Below are positions 33,776 to 41,939 of a stretch of DNA of 64,000 bases, piece by piece. The translations under genes were made by a program, and so were the position numbers. The DNA is taken from positions 124,001 through 188,000 of the forward strand of contig NZ_LQXM01000030.1 in NCBI RefSeq assembly GCF_001648555.1, in the 5' to 3' direction. The notes under the pieces are model-generated. The model had not been told where the DNA came from. It was given only the letters and a program-made list of their open reading frames with translations, and did no database searches. How positions within the stretch are numbered: the stretch's first letter is position 1; the number at the start of each line of letters is the position of its first letter. The stretch is from Rossellomorea aquimaris TF-12. Lineage in GTDB: Bacteria > Bacillota > Bacilli > Bacillales > Bacillaceae_B.

Positions 33776-35418
33776 TGATGACGATGGAACAGAAATGGTG
33801 GCATAAGTCGACAGTTTATCAAATCTATCCAAGAAGTTTCCATGATCACAATGGAGACGGGATCGGAGACATACAAGGTATCATTGAAAAGCTAGATTAT
33901 CTAGCTTTTCTTGGTATTGATGTTATATGGTTAAGTCCTGTCTACGAATCCCCCAACGATGACAACGGATACGACATCAGTGATTATTACCGTATTCATG
34001 AAGAATTCGGGACGATGGAAGACATGGAACAACTCATTAAAGAAGCAAAAAAAAGAAACATCCATATCATCATGGATCTCGTCATCAACCATACATCCGA
34101 CGAACACCCATGGTTCATCGAATCCCGCAAATCCAAAAACAACCCCTATCGCGACTTCTACATTTGGCGAGACGGGAGGGACGGACCTCCAAGTGAGCTA
34201 ACCTCCATCTTCAGCGGCTCAGCTTGGGAGTATGATGAAGAAACGGATCAATACTACTTTCATTTATTTAGTAAAAAGCAACCGGATCTTAACCTTCATC
34301 ACAAGGAAGTACGAGAGCACTTGTACAACATGATGAGCTTTTGGCTGGATAAAGGAATAAGCGGATTCCGAATGGATGTCATTGATCTTATCGGAAAAGA
34401 AATTGATCAAAACATTATCCCAAACGGACCGAAGCTCCATGAGTATTTACAGGAAATGAACGAGAATGTTCTTTCGAAATACAATGTGATGACCGTTGGA
34501 GAAACACCATCTGCCACTACTGAGATCGCCAAGCAATTTACAGGGCCAGGCAGAAATGAATTAGATATGGTATTCACCTTTCAACATATGTCCCTTGATG
34601 AAGTTCAAGGAAAAGGAAAATGGGAGCTAAAACCATTAGACCTGTTAGATTTAAAAAACACTCTCAGTCATTGGCAAACGGCTCTTCACGACAAGGGCTG
34701 GAATAGTTTGTATTGGAACAACCATGATCAACCACGAATTGTATCTCGCTTTGGAAATGATGGAGAATATCGAGTAGAATCAGCTAAAATGCTTGCCACC
34801 GTCCTTCATATGATGCAAGGCACTCCCTATATCTATCAGGGGGAAGAAATCGGCATGACGAATATTCAATTCGATACCATCAACGACTATAAAGATATTG
34901 AAACATTGAATTATTATAGGGAAAAAAGAGATGAAGGGGTCCCCCACGACACGATTATGCAATCGATTCAAGTCAAGGGACGAGATAATGCGAGAACCCC
35001 TTTTCAATGGGATACGGAACAGAATGCTGGATTTACGGAAGGAAAGCCTTGGATTGAAGTGAACCCTAATTATAAGGCAATCAATGCCGAAGCTTCTCTT
35101 CAAAACAAGCAATCCATCTTTTATCACTATAAAAAACTAATTGAACTACGAAAGAAACTCGACATTATCGTTTATGGTGAGTACGAACTTCTATTAAAAG
35201 AACACAAGGAGATCTTCTCTTACGTTCGACGCTATCAGAATGAAACATTACTTGTAGTGGCAAATTTTTATGAAGAAGAAACAGAATTTAGATTGCCGAA
35301 AGAAATAAGCGATTCCAATGCCACTCTCATTATCAGTAATTATGATGATTCGAACACTCACCCTGCTTCCCTTACATTGAGACCCTACGAAGCCGTCGTT
35401 TATGCAATGAAGGAATGA
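33775..35418 (+). CDS. GH13 subfamily 31 oligo-1,6-glucosidase-like enzyme
   Basis: 547 aa, cytoplasmic. Starts with the typical KWWHKSTVYQIYPRSF and NGDGIGD; conserved regions are VINHTSDEHPWF (I), GFRMDVIDLI with nucleophile Asp (II), VGETPS with acid/base Glu (III) and NNHDQPR (IV). Valine right after the nucleophile is the residue associated with alpha-1,6 preference in Bacillus oligo-1,6-glucosidases. An alpha-glucosidase is unexpected beside beta-1,2-glucan enzymes. The segment RDGRDGPPSELTS departs from the usual EPNNW here. ATG 33775 and ATG 33784 are both possible starts. Confidence 0.9.
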   Translation: MMTMEQKWWHKSTVYQIYPRSFHDHNGDGIGDIQGIIEKLDYLAFLGIDVIWLSPVYESPNDDNGYDISDYYRIHEEFGTMEDMEQLIKEAKKRNIHIIMDLVINHTSDEHPWFIESRKSKNNPYRDFYIWRDGRDGPPSELTSIFSGSAWEYDEETDQYYFHLFSKKQPDLNLHHKEVREHLYNMMSFWLDKGISGFRMDVIDLIGKEIDQNIIPNGPKLHEYLQEMNENVLSKYNVMTVGETPSATTEIAKQFTGPGRNELDMVFTFQHMSLDEVQGKGKWELKPLDLLDLKNTLSHWQTALHDKGWNSLYWNNHDQPRIVSRFGNDGEYRVESAKMLATVLHMMQGTPYIYQGEEIGMTNIQFDTINDYKDIETLNYYREKRDEGVPHDTIMQSIQVKGRDNARTPFQWDTEQNAGFTEGKPWIEVNPNYKAINAEASLQNKQSIFYHYKKLIELRKKLDIIVYGEYELLLKEHKEIFSYVRRYQNETLLVVANFYEEETEFRLPKEISDSNATLIISNYDDSNTHPASLTLRPYEAVVYAMKE

Positions 35419-35540
35419 TTTTCTCGTTCTGAAGCCTGTAATTGAAGGAACATAACGGTATAATAAGAGTAGTACAGAATACTCAGACTTATTACCGGAG
35501 AGCAACTGCTATTTGTATAGCAAGCATAGGATGTGAATAC

Positions 35541-36533
35541 ATGGCAACCATTAAAGATGTAGCAAAGCTTTCAGGAGTAGCCGTTTCCACGGCCTCCTAC
35601 GCTTTAAATAACAGCACCAAAGTAAGTGAAGAAACAAGAAAGAAAGTATTAGATGCAGCAAAACAATTGAACTATCAAAAGAACGGACTTGCATCTGATT
35701 TAAAACGGACCAGTACGAATACCATTGCCTTGATTCTAAGTGATTTATCAGGTCCTTACTATTCTGAATTGATTAAAGGCGTTCAGGATGTAACCTCCAC
35801 AAACGGCTATGATCTTATCGCATGCAGCTCTATTGGAGGAGCACAATCGACTGCGATTAAATTTTTGAAAGAAAAACGAGTCGACGGTGTGATTATTTTA
35901 GCTCATAACATCACAGATGAAACCATCATGGAATCTACAAGAGAAGGATTTCCTATCGTTGTATTAGACCGGGATATTCAAAACGACTTTGTTTTACAAG
36001 TGGAAGTGGACAATGTGGAAGGAGCCTTTCAAGCAACAGAACACCTCATTGAAAAAGGCCATAAAGATATCGCGTATATCAGTGGTCCGTATAATTCCCA
36101 TGATAATGAACTACGTTTCAAAGGGTATAAAGAGGCCCTTGAAAAACACGGAATCCACTATCGCTCTAAATGGAAAACCTCAGGTGGGTTCACACGTGAA
36201 GGTGGATATAAAGCAACCAAAATGCTCATTGCTCAGCAAGATATCCCCCAAGCTATTTTTTACGCAAACGATGAAATGGCCATTGGTGGATTACAAGCTC
36301 TTTCAGAAAAAAAAATCAACGTTCCAGAAGACATTTCTATTATTGGATTCGATGATATTCAACTGTCTGAGTATGTTTCGCCTCCCCTTACTACCATGAG
36401 GCAGCCGAAATACGAAGCAGGTGCCTTAGCCGTTCATCTGATCTTCCAGAAGCTGGCGAAAGAAGAAGTCGATCCATATTATAAGTTGACAACTGAGTTA
36501 GTGGAAAGAAGTTCTGTGAAGGACAATCGCTAG
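35541..36533 (+). CDS. LacI-family regulator of the sugar cluster
   Basis: 330 aa. N-terminal helix-turn-helix ATIKDVAKLSGVAVSTASYALNN, hinge region (LASDLKRTSTNTIALILSDLSGP) and a periplasmic-binding-like effector domain ending IIGFDDIQLSEYVSPPLTTMRQP. ATG 35541 follows AGGATG and matches the usual LacI start; the frame extends upstream to 35442. Last gene of the ABC operon, with a possible extra promoter in the preceding 120 bases (TATAAT at 35459, poor -35). Its predicted site is the GAAACGTTTC operator found at three promoters of this window. Confidence 0.94.
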   Translation: MATIKDVAKLSGVAVSTASYALNNSTKVSEETRKKVLDAAKQLNYQKNGLASDLKRTSTNTIALILSDLSGPYYSELIKGVQDVTSTNGYDLIACSSIGGAQSTAIKFLKEKRVDGVIILAHNITDETIMESTREGFPIVVLDRDIQNDFVLQVEVDNVEGAFQATEHLIEKGHKDIAYISGPYNSHDNELRFKGYKEALEKHGIHYRSKWKTSGGFTREGGYKATKMLIAQQDIPQAIFYANDEMAIGGLQALSEKKINVPEDISIIGFDDIQLSEYVSPPLTTMRQPKYEAGALAVHLIFQKLAKEEVDPYYKLTTELVERSSVKDNR

Positions 36534-36565
36534 TTTAACTGGAACATAAGTGATTTAGCCTACGT

Positions 36566-36616
36566 AAAACCCGAAAAAATTTGCGATTCACCTGGCAAAA
36601 TTTTTCGGGTTTTTAG
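36566..36616 (+). terminator. Terminator of the ABC/GH13/lacI operon
   Basis: AAACCCGAAAAAATTT / AAAATTTTTCGGGTTT around a loop of about 14 bases, followed by TT. Confidence 0.88.
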
Positions 36617-36652
36617 TTTAAATGTTCAGTTAGATATTCGTTCATTCAAGCG

Positions 36653-36778
36653 GTTGATTGGAGTGCAAGACGAAGACTCCTGCGGGAAGAGTAGCTAATG
36701 TGAGACCCCGCAGGAACCCAGTGACGAGGAGGCTCACGGGCTACCCGCGGAAAGGGAAGTCTTGCACGGATATCAATA
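36653..36778. repeat. Solo variant of the module-2 structured repeat
   Basis: Starts GTTGATTGGAGTGCAAGAC and ends GTCTTGCACGGATATCAA, with arms GTGCAAGAC / GTCTTGCAC and TGTGAG / CTCACG. The core ACTCCTGCGGGA ... GAGACCCCGCAGG ... GAGGAGGCTCA ... CCGCGGAAAG is the same as in the composite loci, but the outer stem has a different sequence. No module 1 beside it. Confidence 0.8.
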
Positions 36779-36833
36779 GAGGTGATTAGAGTTTTGTCCC
36801 AGCCTCTTTTTGGTACATCTATCTTCTTCCATT

Positions 36834-36870
36834 AAAAAACCTGACCTCACGTTAGTTCTGAAGGTCAGGC
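36834..36870 (-). terminator. Terminator of the kinase-like gene
   Basis: AACCTGACCT / AGGTCAGG hairpin; on the minus strand it is followed by TTTTTTAAT. Confidence 0.78.
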
Positions 36871-36883
36871 TCTCTAAAAAATT

Positions 36884-37561
36884 CTATTTTTTAAATGATG
36901 TAAACTTCAACACACCCTTCATAAATTCTTCGTAGGATGCAAAATGTTTGTTCCATTGGTTATACCATTTGCGGATGGTCTCTAGTAACCAGAACGGTAC
37001 TGATTTCCCATCGATTAAATGATAATGCTCATCATATCCTTTTTTTAAATGCTCCCACCTGAAGTCGTTTCCAGGCTGGACGTATTCAGATACATCAATA
37101 ATTTTTGCCCGTCCGTCTTGAAGCAATATATTTTTCAAATGAATGTCTCTAGGATTGAGCCCTTTTTGACGGACGTATTCTCTCGCTTCTTCCACGTCTC
37201 TAACCACTTGTTCCGGGATATGAACGCCTTGTAGCAAGCAGTCATAGAGGGTGATTCCTTCCTCATAGCTTAATACGAGATATTTATCATTTGCAGCAAA
37301 GCACGTTGAGAAAAAAGGAGATTCTCCTATTAAACTGTAAACTTTTTCTTCAATTTTTATTTTGGCTATTTTGTCTTCGGCATACAGTTTAAAGGCATAT
37401 TCCGGTGAATAAACAGATTGAAAAACCGCTGCATCAGTCCCCACCCCGACACACCTAAGGCTATCATCACCACCAAAAATGGTTACAGGCTCATTGTTTG
37501 GATTAGACATGACCGTCACTTGAGAAAGAGAATGAATGGCATCTTCCCATTTATTACTCAT
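36884..37561 (-). CDS. yrzF: Serine/threonine kinase-like protein (YrzF type)
   Basis: 225 aa. A compact protein-kinase-like fold: glycine loop region GVGTDAAVFQSVY, VAIK-like lysine in YAFKLYAEDK, hinge VLSYEEGITLYDCLL, catalytic loop NPRDIHLKNILL (HRD seen as PRD, with the downstream Asn) and DVS in place of DFG. B. subtilis YrzF and YbdM share this layout. Activity is uncertain because HRD and DFG are atypical. Monocistronic. Confidence 0.8.
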   Translation of the reverse strand: MSNKWEDAIHSLSQVTVMSNPNNEPVTIFGGDDSLRCVGVGTDAAVFQSVYSPEYAFKLYAEDKIAKIKIEEKVYSLIGESPFFSTCFAANDKYLVLSYEEGITLYDCLLQGVHIPEQVVRDVEEAREYVRQKGLNPRDIHLKNILLQDGRAKIIDVSEYVQPGNDFRWEHLKKGYDEHYHLIDGKSVPFWLLETIRKWYNQWNKHFASYEEFMKGVLKFTSFKK

Positions 37562-37688
37562 ATACTTCCTCCTTCATTCTCTTTAAAACTAGTTTTTTAG
37601 TATGTGCCTCTTATTAAATCTATTTCTAAATCGTTTGTTTAATCCTATATATAAAAGGTTGTTATTGCAAAGATTTGCTTCTCTCTAT

Positions 37689-38285
37689 GGCTCTGTCAAC
37701 CAGTGTGTGCCAGGTAGTGAGGGGAACTGCTTCGCTTTCCGCGGACGTTCGGCCGAGCCTCCTCAGCTTCGCTTCCGGGGTCTCGGCACGCCCGTTCTTC
37801 CGCAGGAGTCTACGCATTTCCCCTCACCACCTATAAGAGTTTTAAGTGACAGAGCTTAATGGTGACAAAAAACAATCGAAAGAAGCTGTCTTGCTATAAT
37901 TCAAGTTCAATTAACCACTACACACTTTTAAAAATGCTGTTTTTCAACCGTATATGGTATTAATATTAGTCTATAGCAAGAACCTCAGGCTAAGAAAGTT
38001 GATTCTCGCTGCAGGTGCTCGGCTCCTGCGGGAAATGCGGGAAGATACGAAAAGCGTAGGGGCTTTGTTCAGGGGCGACAAGCATAAGGCGATTCTGCCG
38101 GAAATGCGCTTTTTGCCTTTTTGGCAGAATTGACTTATGACCTCGAGCCTCTAAGCCCGGAGCTAGACATTGAGACCCCACAGGGCATGCGCCCCGCGGA
38201 AAGCGAGCACCTGGAGCTGAAATCAACTACTACTCGCTTTATCTATTCAATAGCCACAAAGTTTACGAAAACAGCCTTTCTGAAA
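37689..38285. repeat. Composite intergenic repeat, locus 2 (both modules; module 2 carries an insert)
   Basis: Module 1 (37689-37857) has 9-bp terminal inverted repeats GCTCTGTCA / TGACAGAGC. Its reverse complement contains the same core as module 2, so the two modules are oppositely oriented relatives. The linker contains CACTTTTAAAAATGCTG. Module 2 (37998-38228) holds about 100 extra bases with their own inverted repeats CATAAG / CTTATG and TTCTGCC / GGCAGAA. The tail CACAAAGTTTACGAAAA matches other loci. Open frames here (for example 37602-37859 and 38121-38333) are spurious. Confidence 0.8.
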
Positions 38286-38406
38286 CAACATTCCTTGCAA
38301 TGGAATTATGATCTCTTAAAGGCTTACGATTAGGGCGGGAAAAACTTAAATCACACCTAAAGTAGGTATTGAAATAACACTGTAATTAGTGCTGTATTTA
38401 AACACT

Positions 38407-38437
38407 AAAACCCAGATCCTAATGGTTCTGGGTTTTT
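38407..38437. terminator. Terminator of the two-gene membrane operon
   Basis: AAAACCCAGA / TCTGGGTTTTT, about 100 bases after the stop codon at 38539 (minus strand); works on both strands. Confidence 0.7.
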
Positions 38438-38538
38438 ATATCTTCATGAACTTCTTATTCCATTAATGCTCCTAGACTTGAACTATATATAAGCGGCTTC
38501 GTCCACTATAATTGAAATTGAATAAGCATAATGTGATA

Positions 38539-39006
38539 TCAACTTTTTACTTTGGCTAATCCTAAAGCAAAATGCTCCCAGAGTATTTTTTCTACGGCCT
38601 CACCCTTTGTTTCGTCACACTCAACAATTAGAATGACTTCGGATTGTTTTCCCTTTAATCTTTGCTGTTTTTTATTGCTCATTAAGACAATAAACAACCG
38701 AATCAGTAGTCCAATAATAAATCCACCAATCGCACCGATTAATCCCCAATAGATTGGTCCCCACTTAAGTTCAAAACCGATGCTAGACGTGATGACAGCA
38801 AATGCTGTTGCTAAAGGCATGGCAATATCAATAAGAGAAATTCCGTCTGACCGGTGCAACGTATCAAATATCTTTCTGCTTTCTTCTCGATTATCAAGGG
38901 GGACAGCATATATATTTTCTTTTTTTATGCCAATTTTTTCTAAATTTGATATAGCGATTTCTAAAAACATGTTATTTTCAAAAGTTGAAAACAATTGCAT
39001 ACTCAT
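38539..39006 (-). CDS. Hypothetical membrane protein, two central helices
   Basis: 155 aa. A soluble N-terminal part (LEKIGIKKENIYAVPLDNR) is followed by two hydrophobic helices (about 58-75 and 84-106) and a soluble tail (SEVILIVECDETKGEAVEKILWEHFA) resembling a small alpha/beta sensor. The layout recalls heat-induced DUF1269/YflT-like proteins, but I do not recognise a family. The start overlaps the preceding gene's stop (ATGA), so the pair is translationally coupled. Confidence 0.75.
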   Translation of the reverse strand: MSMQLFSTFENNMFLEIAISNLEKIGIKKENIYAVPLDNREESRKIFDTLHRSDGISLIDIAMPLATAFAVITSSIGFELKWGPIYWGLIGAIGGFIIGLLIRLFIVLMSNKKQQRLKGKQSEVILIVECDETKGEAVEKILWEHFALGLAKVKS

Positions 39007-39791
39007 ACAATCTTTTTTCCTTTCAGAATTCGAAATGTTTTGACTTGATACTGATTCTTTAGGAAACGCCTCTGTTCTTTTTCGTAAAGCTTATTATTTT
39101 CTACAGTATTCGTATACGCATCAAATATAGCGAAACCATATACAGAAGGAAACATAAGTAACCACTCAGGTTTTAGTACGTTAGTCGCCCTTTCTATTTC
39201 CCCTAAAAAAATCCAAGATATGCCTTCTAACATGTGAGAGTAGTAAAAGAATACGACACTCCAAATGATGATCATGAAAGCTGCAACGATTCTATGAATG
39301 TATAGTTGCCCTAATCCAGGCATGAATAATGACCATAATACGGCTTGGATAGGACTTCTTTTATCCAAATAATTGATTTCTAATGCACCTATACTAAAGG
39401 AGTTTATTTCATGATCTTCTCTTTCAGTAAGTATATAAACGTTATTCAAATCAACTGTTGTGCGATAACTATCCCATATGGCAAAAATATAGACTGGTAT
39501 ATAAATTAGCAGCCAGCGAGTATCTAATACCTCTTTTGCCATGGGGATGTTCCCCTGAAAAGAATAGATCATTGCTAGGTTTACATGTGCCTTTAAATTT
39601 ATAACTACTTCCCATGCAAATAAGAGGAATCCTCTTATATACTTCGACAACAGCAAATGACCAAATCCAGGAAAAGATACTGACCACCATGCAATAATAT
39701 AAGGATTTCTTAAATGTATTTGGGTAGTGCCTAGAATACTGACATGTGCCTTATATCTTCTTGCAGTGTTATTGTTCGAATAATTTTCCAA
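39003..39791 (-). CDS. Membrane protein with internal duplication
   Basis: 262 aa. Two similar halves: NPYIIAWWSVSFPGFGHLLL ... WLLIYIPVYIFAIWDSYRTTVDLNN and SPIQAVLWSLFMPGLGQLYI ... WLLMFPSVYGFAIFDAYTNTVENN. Each half has a P-G-[FL]-G hairpin like that of TM2-type proteins, followed by an ALD-motif helix. No function known to me; it forms an operon with the following 155-aa gene. Confidence 0.75.
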   Translation of the reverse strand: MENYSNNNTARRYKAHVSILGTTQIHLRNPYIIAWWSVSFPGFGHLLLSKYIRGFLLFAWEVVINLKAHVNLAMIYSFQGNIPMAKEVLDTRWLLIYIPVYIFAIWDSYRTTVDLNNVYILTEREDHEINSFSIGALEINYLDKRSPIQAVLWSLFMPGLGQLYIHRIVAAFMIIIWSVVFFYYSHMLEGISWIFLGEIERATNVLKPEWLLMFPSVYGFAIFDAYTNTVENNKLYEKEQRRFLKNQYQVKTFRILKGKKIV

Positions 39792-40083
39792 AATGAGTCC
39801 GCCCTCTTGTGTTCATTAATGTCCTTATATTTTACATACTTGAGAAAATTTATTATAAATGTTTTTTTATGAACATTTGCTCAATTAAACGGCCATTAAT
39901 TGTGTATGTAAACATAATTCCTTACAAGGGAGGTTCTAAGAGTAATTGATCAGCAGTAGTAAAATGTAGATTAACAGCGATTTCAACACGCTTATTTGTT
40001 AGACACTAGTTTTTGTTCAATTACTGATCGATGTGTTAATTCGTCTAAAACTCGGTTAAAAACAGATCTATAACAAAAAATAA
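39792..40083. other. A/T-rich intergenic stretch without recognised features
   Basis: Probably contains the promoter of the membrane operon, but no site clear enough to list. No credible open frame. Confidence 0.5.
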
Positions 40084-40116
40084 AGCAGGTCTAATTCTAA
40101 TGAGAATTAGCCTGCT
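40084..40116 (-). terminator. Terminator after the DesR-like gene
   Basis: AGCAGG..AATTCT / AGAATT..CCTGCT hairpin, followed on the minus strand by TTATTTTTTG. Confidence 0.85.
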
Positions 40117-40166
40117 ATTTCATCTGTTATTTGCTGTTTCATCTCTTCACAAGGGTTCTCACATCA

Positions 40167-40664
40167 TTAACCAGCGGGCATTTTCATCTTACCAATCATT
40201 GTTGAAAAGTAATGACGTACGGGATTGGTTTGGGTAAAGACTTCATCCTTTAAGAACGCTTCTTCATGGTGATCCAGGTTATCCTCCATTAGCTTAGGAG
40301 AGTATATCCTTTTTCCTTCCATAATGAAGCGAATCGATGAGGTTAACTCTTCACTAGGACTATCCTTTAAGAGATAGCCTTTAATATCTGACTTAACTAC
40401 TTTTTGAAAATATCCTTCACTAGGAAATGTTGAAAGGACAATGACTTTACATCCCATCCTCTTTAAATTGTCTGCAAGTCCGTCCCTCTCGAGCATCTCG
40501 ATATCCATCATACAAATATCTGGGCGTAATCGGTTTACAAGGTCGAGTATTTTTTCCCCTTTTCCCGCTTTTCCGACCACTTCCATATCGTCTTCTAAGT
40601 TGAGTAAGGAACCTATTGTTCCCAACAATAATTCTTGATCCTCTAAAATGACAATTCGAATCAT
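40167..40664 (-). CDS. desR: DesR-like response regulator lacking most of its HTH domain
   Basis: 165 aa versus about 199 for B. subtilis DesR. The receiver domain is complete: acidic LEDQELL, phospho-acceptor Asp in CMMDIEM (about D54), and LLKDSPSEEL with the conserved lysine. After the DesR-like GKRIYSPKLMED the sequence runs through TQTNP straight into VRHYFSTMIGKMKM. In DesR the corresponding NP and VRNYISMILEKLE are separated by about 33 residues that make up the first part of the LuxR-type helix-turn-helix. It therefore looks like an in-frame internal deletion, with the C-terminus also shortened. DNA binding is unlikely. It follows des by 80 bases; desK is missing from this locus. Confidence 0.85.
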   Translation of the reverse strand: MIRIVILEDQELLLGTIGSLLNLEDDMEVVGKAGKGEKILDLVNRLRPDICMMDIEMLERDGLADNLKRMGCKVIVLSTFPSEGYFQKVVKSDIKGYLLKDSPSEELTSSIRFIMEGKRIYSPKLMEDNLDHHEEAFLKDEVFTQTNPVRHYFSTMIGKMKMPAG

Positions 40665-40700
40665 GTATGTTCTCTCCTTATCTGGCCGTTACTAAGCAAA

Positions 40701-40732
40701 GACTCCCCTTTGAGTATTTGATCAGGGGAGTC
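40701..40732 (-). terminator. Hairpin between des and the DesR-like gene
   Basis: GACTCCCCT / AGGGGAGTC after the des stop codon, followed on the minus strand by TTTGCTTAG; a weak T-run, so a partial terminator is possible. Confidence 0.55.
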
Positions 40733-40744
40733 AGGGTTAGTGAA

Positions 40745-41773
40745 TTAATGTTCAGGTTTTGCTTGAGGCGCAATGCTCGTTTTCTTTGAAGAAGACTTAA
40801 CGGCTTTAAAGCTGACAAAATTCTTTATATCGTCGTCCCAAAGTTTAAAACGTAGCGATCCTAAGCTCGTTGCAAGCGAAATCGTTGGAACGTGTTGCAA
40901 TGGAGCTGTATTTTTGTGTGCTTCTTCAAGCTTGTAGTTCGGTACTCTTGGGCTTAAATGATGCACATGGTGGAAACCAATGTTCCCGGTTAAGAATTGC
41001 ATTAGCTTTGGAAGCTTGTAAAATGAACTTCCTTCCACTGCCGCTAAAACATATTCCCACTCTTTATTTTCTTCAAAGTAAGAATCCTCGAATGTGTGCT
41101 GTACATAAAACAACCAAATTCCAACTGAACCTGAAATCATGAAAATTGATCCTTGTACAAGTAGAAATGACTGCCAACCAACTGCGAGACACAGAAGTGC
41201 AACCACAGCTACGATTAATACATTGGTTAAATAGGTGTTGTTACGTTCTTTTTTTCTGGCATTTTTACGATTAAAACGATTTTTTAAAAGGAAAACATAT
41301 ATCGGACCTAAACCAAACATGACGATTGGATTACGATAAAAACGATACGCTAAACGAAGCTTCAATGGTGCTTCTTTATATTCTTTGACAGTAAGTGTCC
41401 AAATGTCACCCGTTCCACGCTTGTCTAAGTTACCACTTGTAGCATGGTGAATCGTATGCTCATGTCCCCACTGATCGAAAGGAAACAGGGTCAGTACACC
41501 CATAATCGTTCCGAGAATTCGATTGGCACGACGACTTTTAAAGAAAGAAAAATGGGTACAATCATGAAAAATAATGAACATTCTTGTCAAAAATCCAGCA
41601 GCTATTATGATTGGAACTAACGCTAACCAATACGAAATGGATAGGCTTTGATAGGCAAGGAACCATAAAAGAACAAATGGGCCAAGTGTATTAATGATTT
41701 GCCATACACTTTCCTTTGTAGTTGATTTTTCAAAAGGTGCTATATCTTTTTTCAAGGTTTTAAGATTTGTCAT
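40745..41773 (-). CDS. des: Membrane fatty acid desaturase (Des)
   Basis: 342 aa, about four to six membrane helices, with the three histidine boxes HDCTH, HEHTIHH and HHVHH that bind the di-iron centre. Bacillus Des inserts a cis double bond at the delta-5 position of phospholipid acyl chains on cold shift. The upstream region has a DesR-like palindrome, so cold control was or is in place, although the adjacent regulator is damaged. Confidence 0.95.
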   Translation of the reverse strand: MTNLKTLKKDIAPFEKSTTKESVWQIINTLGPFVLLWFLAYQSLSISYWLALVPIIIAAGFLTRMFIIFHDCTHFSFFKSRRANRILGTIMGVLTLFPFDQWGHEHTIHHATSGNLDKRGTGDIWTLTVKEYKEAPLKLRLAYRFYRNPIVMFGLGPIYVFLLKNRFNRKNARKKERNNTYLTNVLIVAVVALLCLAVGWQSFLLVQGSIFMISGSVGIWLFYVQHTFEDSYFEENKEWEYVLAAVEGSSFYKLPKLMQFLTGNIGFHHVHHLSPRVPNYKLEEAHKNTAPLQHVPTISLATSLGSLRFKLWDDDIKNFVSFKAVKSSSKKTSIAPQAKPEH

Positions 41774-41809
41774 AGAGTTGAATTCCTTTCCTTTAACTTG
41801 ATAAGACTC

Positions 41810-41875
41810 ATTATAGAGGAAGGAAATTGTTCTTGTTAGTAGTAGGTGTCATGTACAGGTTATGACATTTGTCAT
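41810..41875 (-). promoter_or_regulatory. des promoter with DesR-like operator
   Basis: Minus strand -10 TATAAT (41815-41810), with CTAACA 18 bases upstream as a weak -35. Just upstream lies the perfect palindrome ATGAC-ATTT-GTCAT (41862-41875) plus another GTCAT at 41848, the position expected for an activator such as DesR. Confidence 0.65.
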
Positions 41876-41939
41876 ATTAGGGGGATTTTTTTAAGGTTAT
41901 TTGCAATTTTTTAGCAGGGACAGCTCCCATTCCACTGCT

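Noticed and set aside
37602..38333. Frames of 66-85 codons in the composite repeats (also at 23540-23764 and 45880-46098)
   Set aside because: They run through the structured repeat modules, have no ribosome-binding sites and differ between copies.
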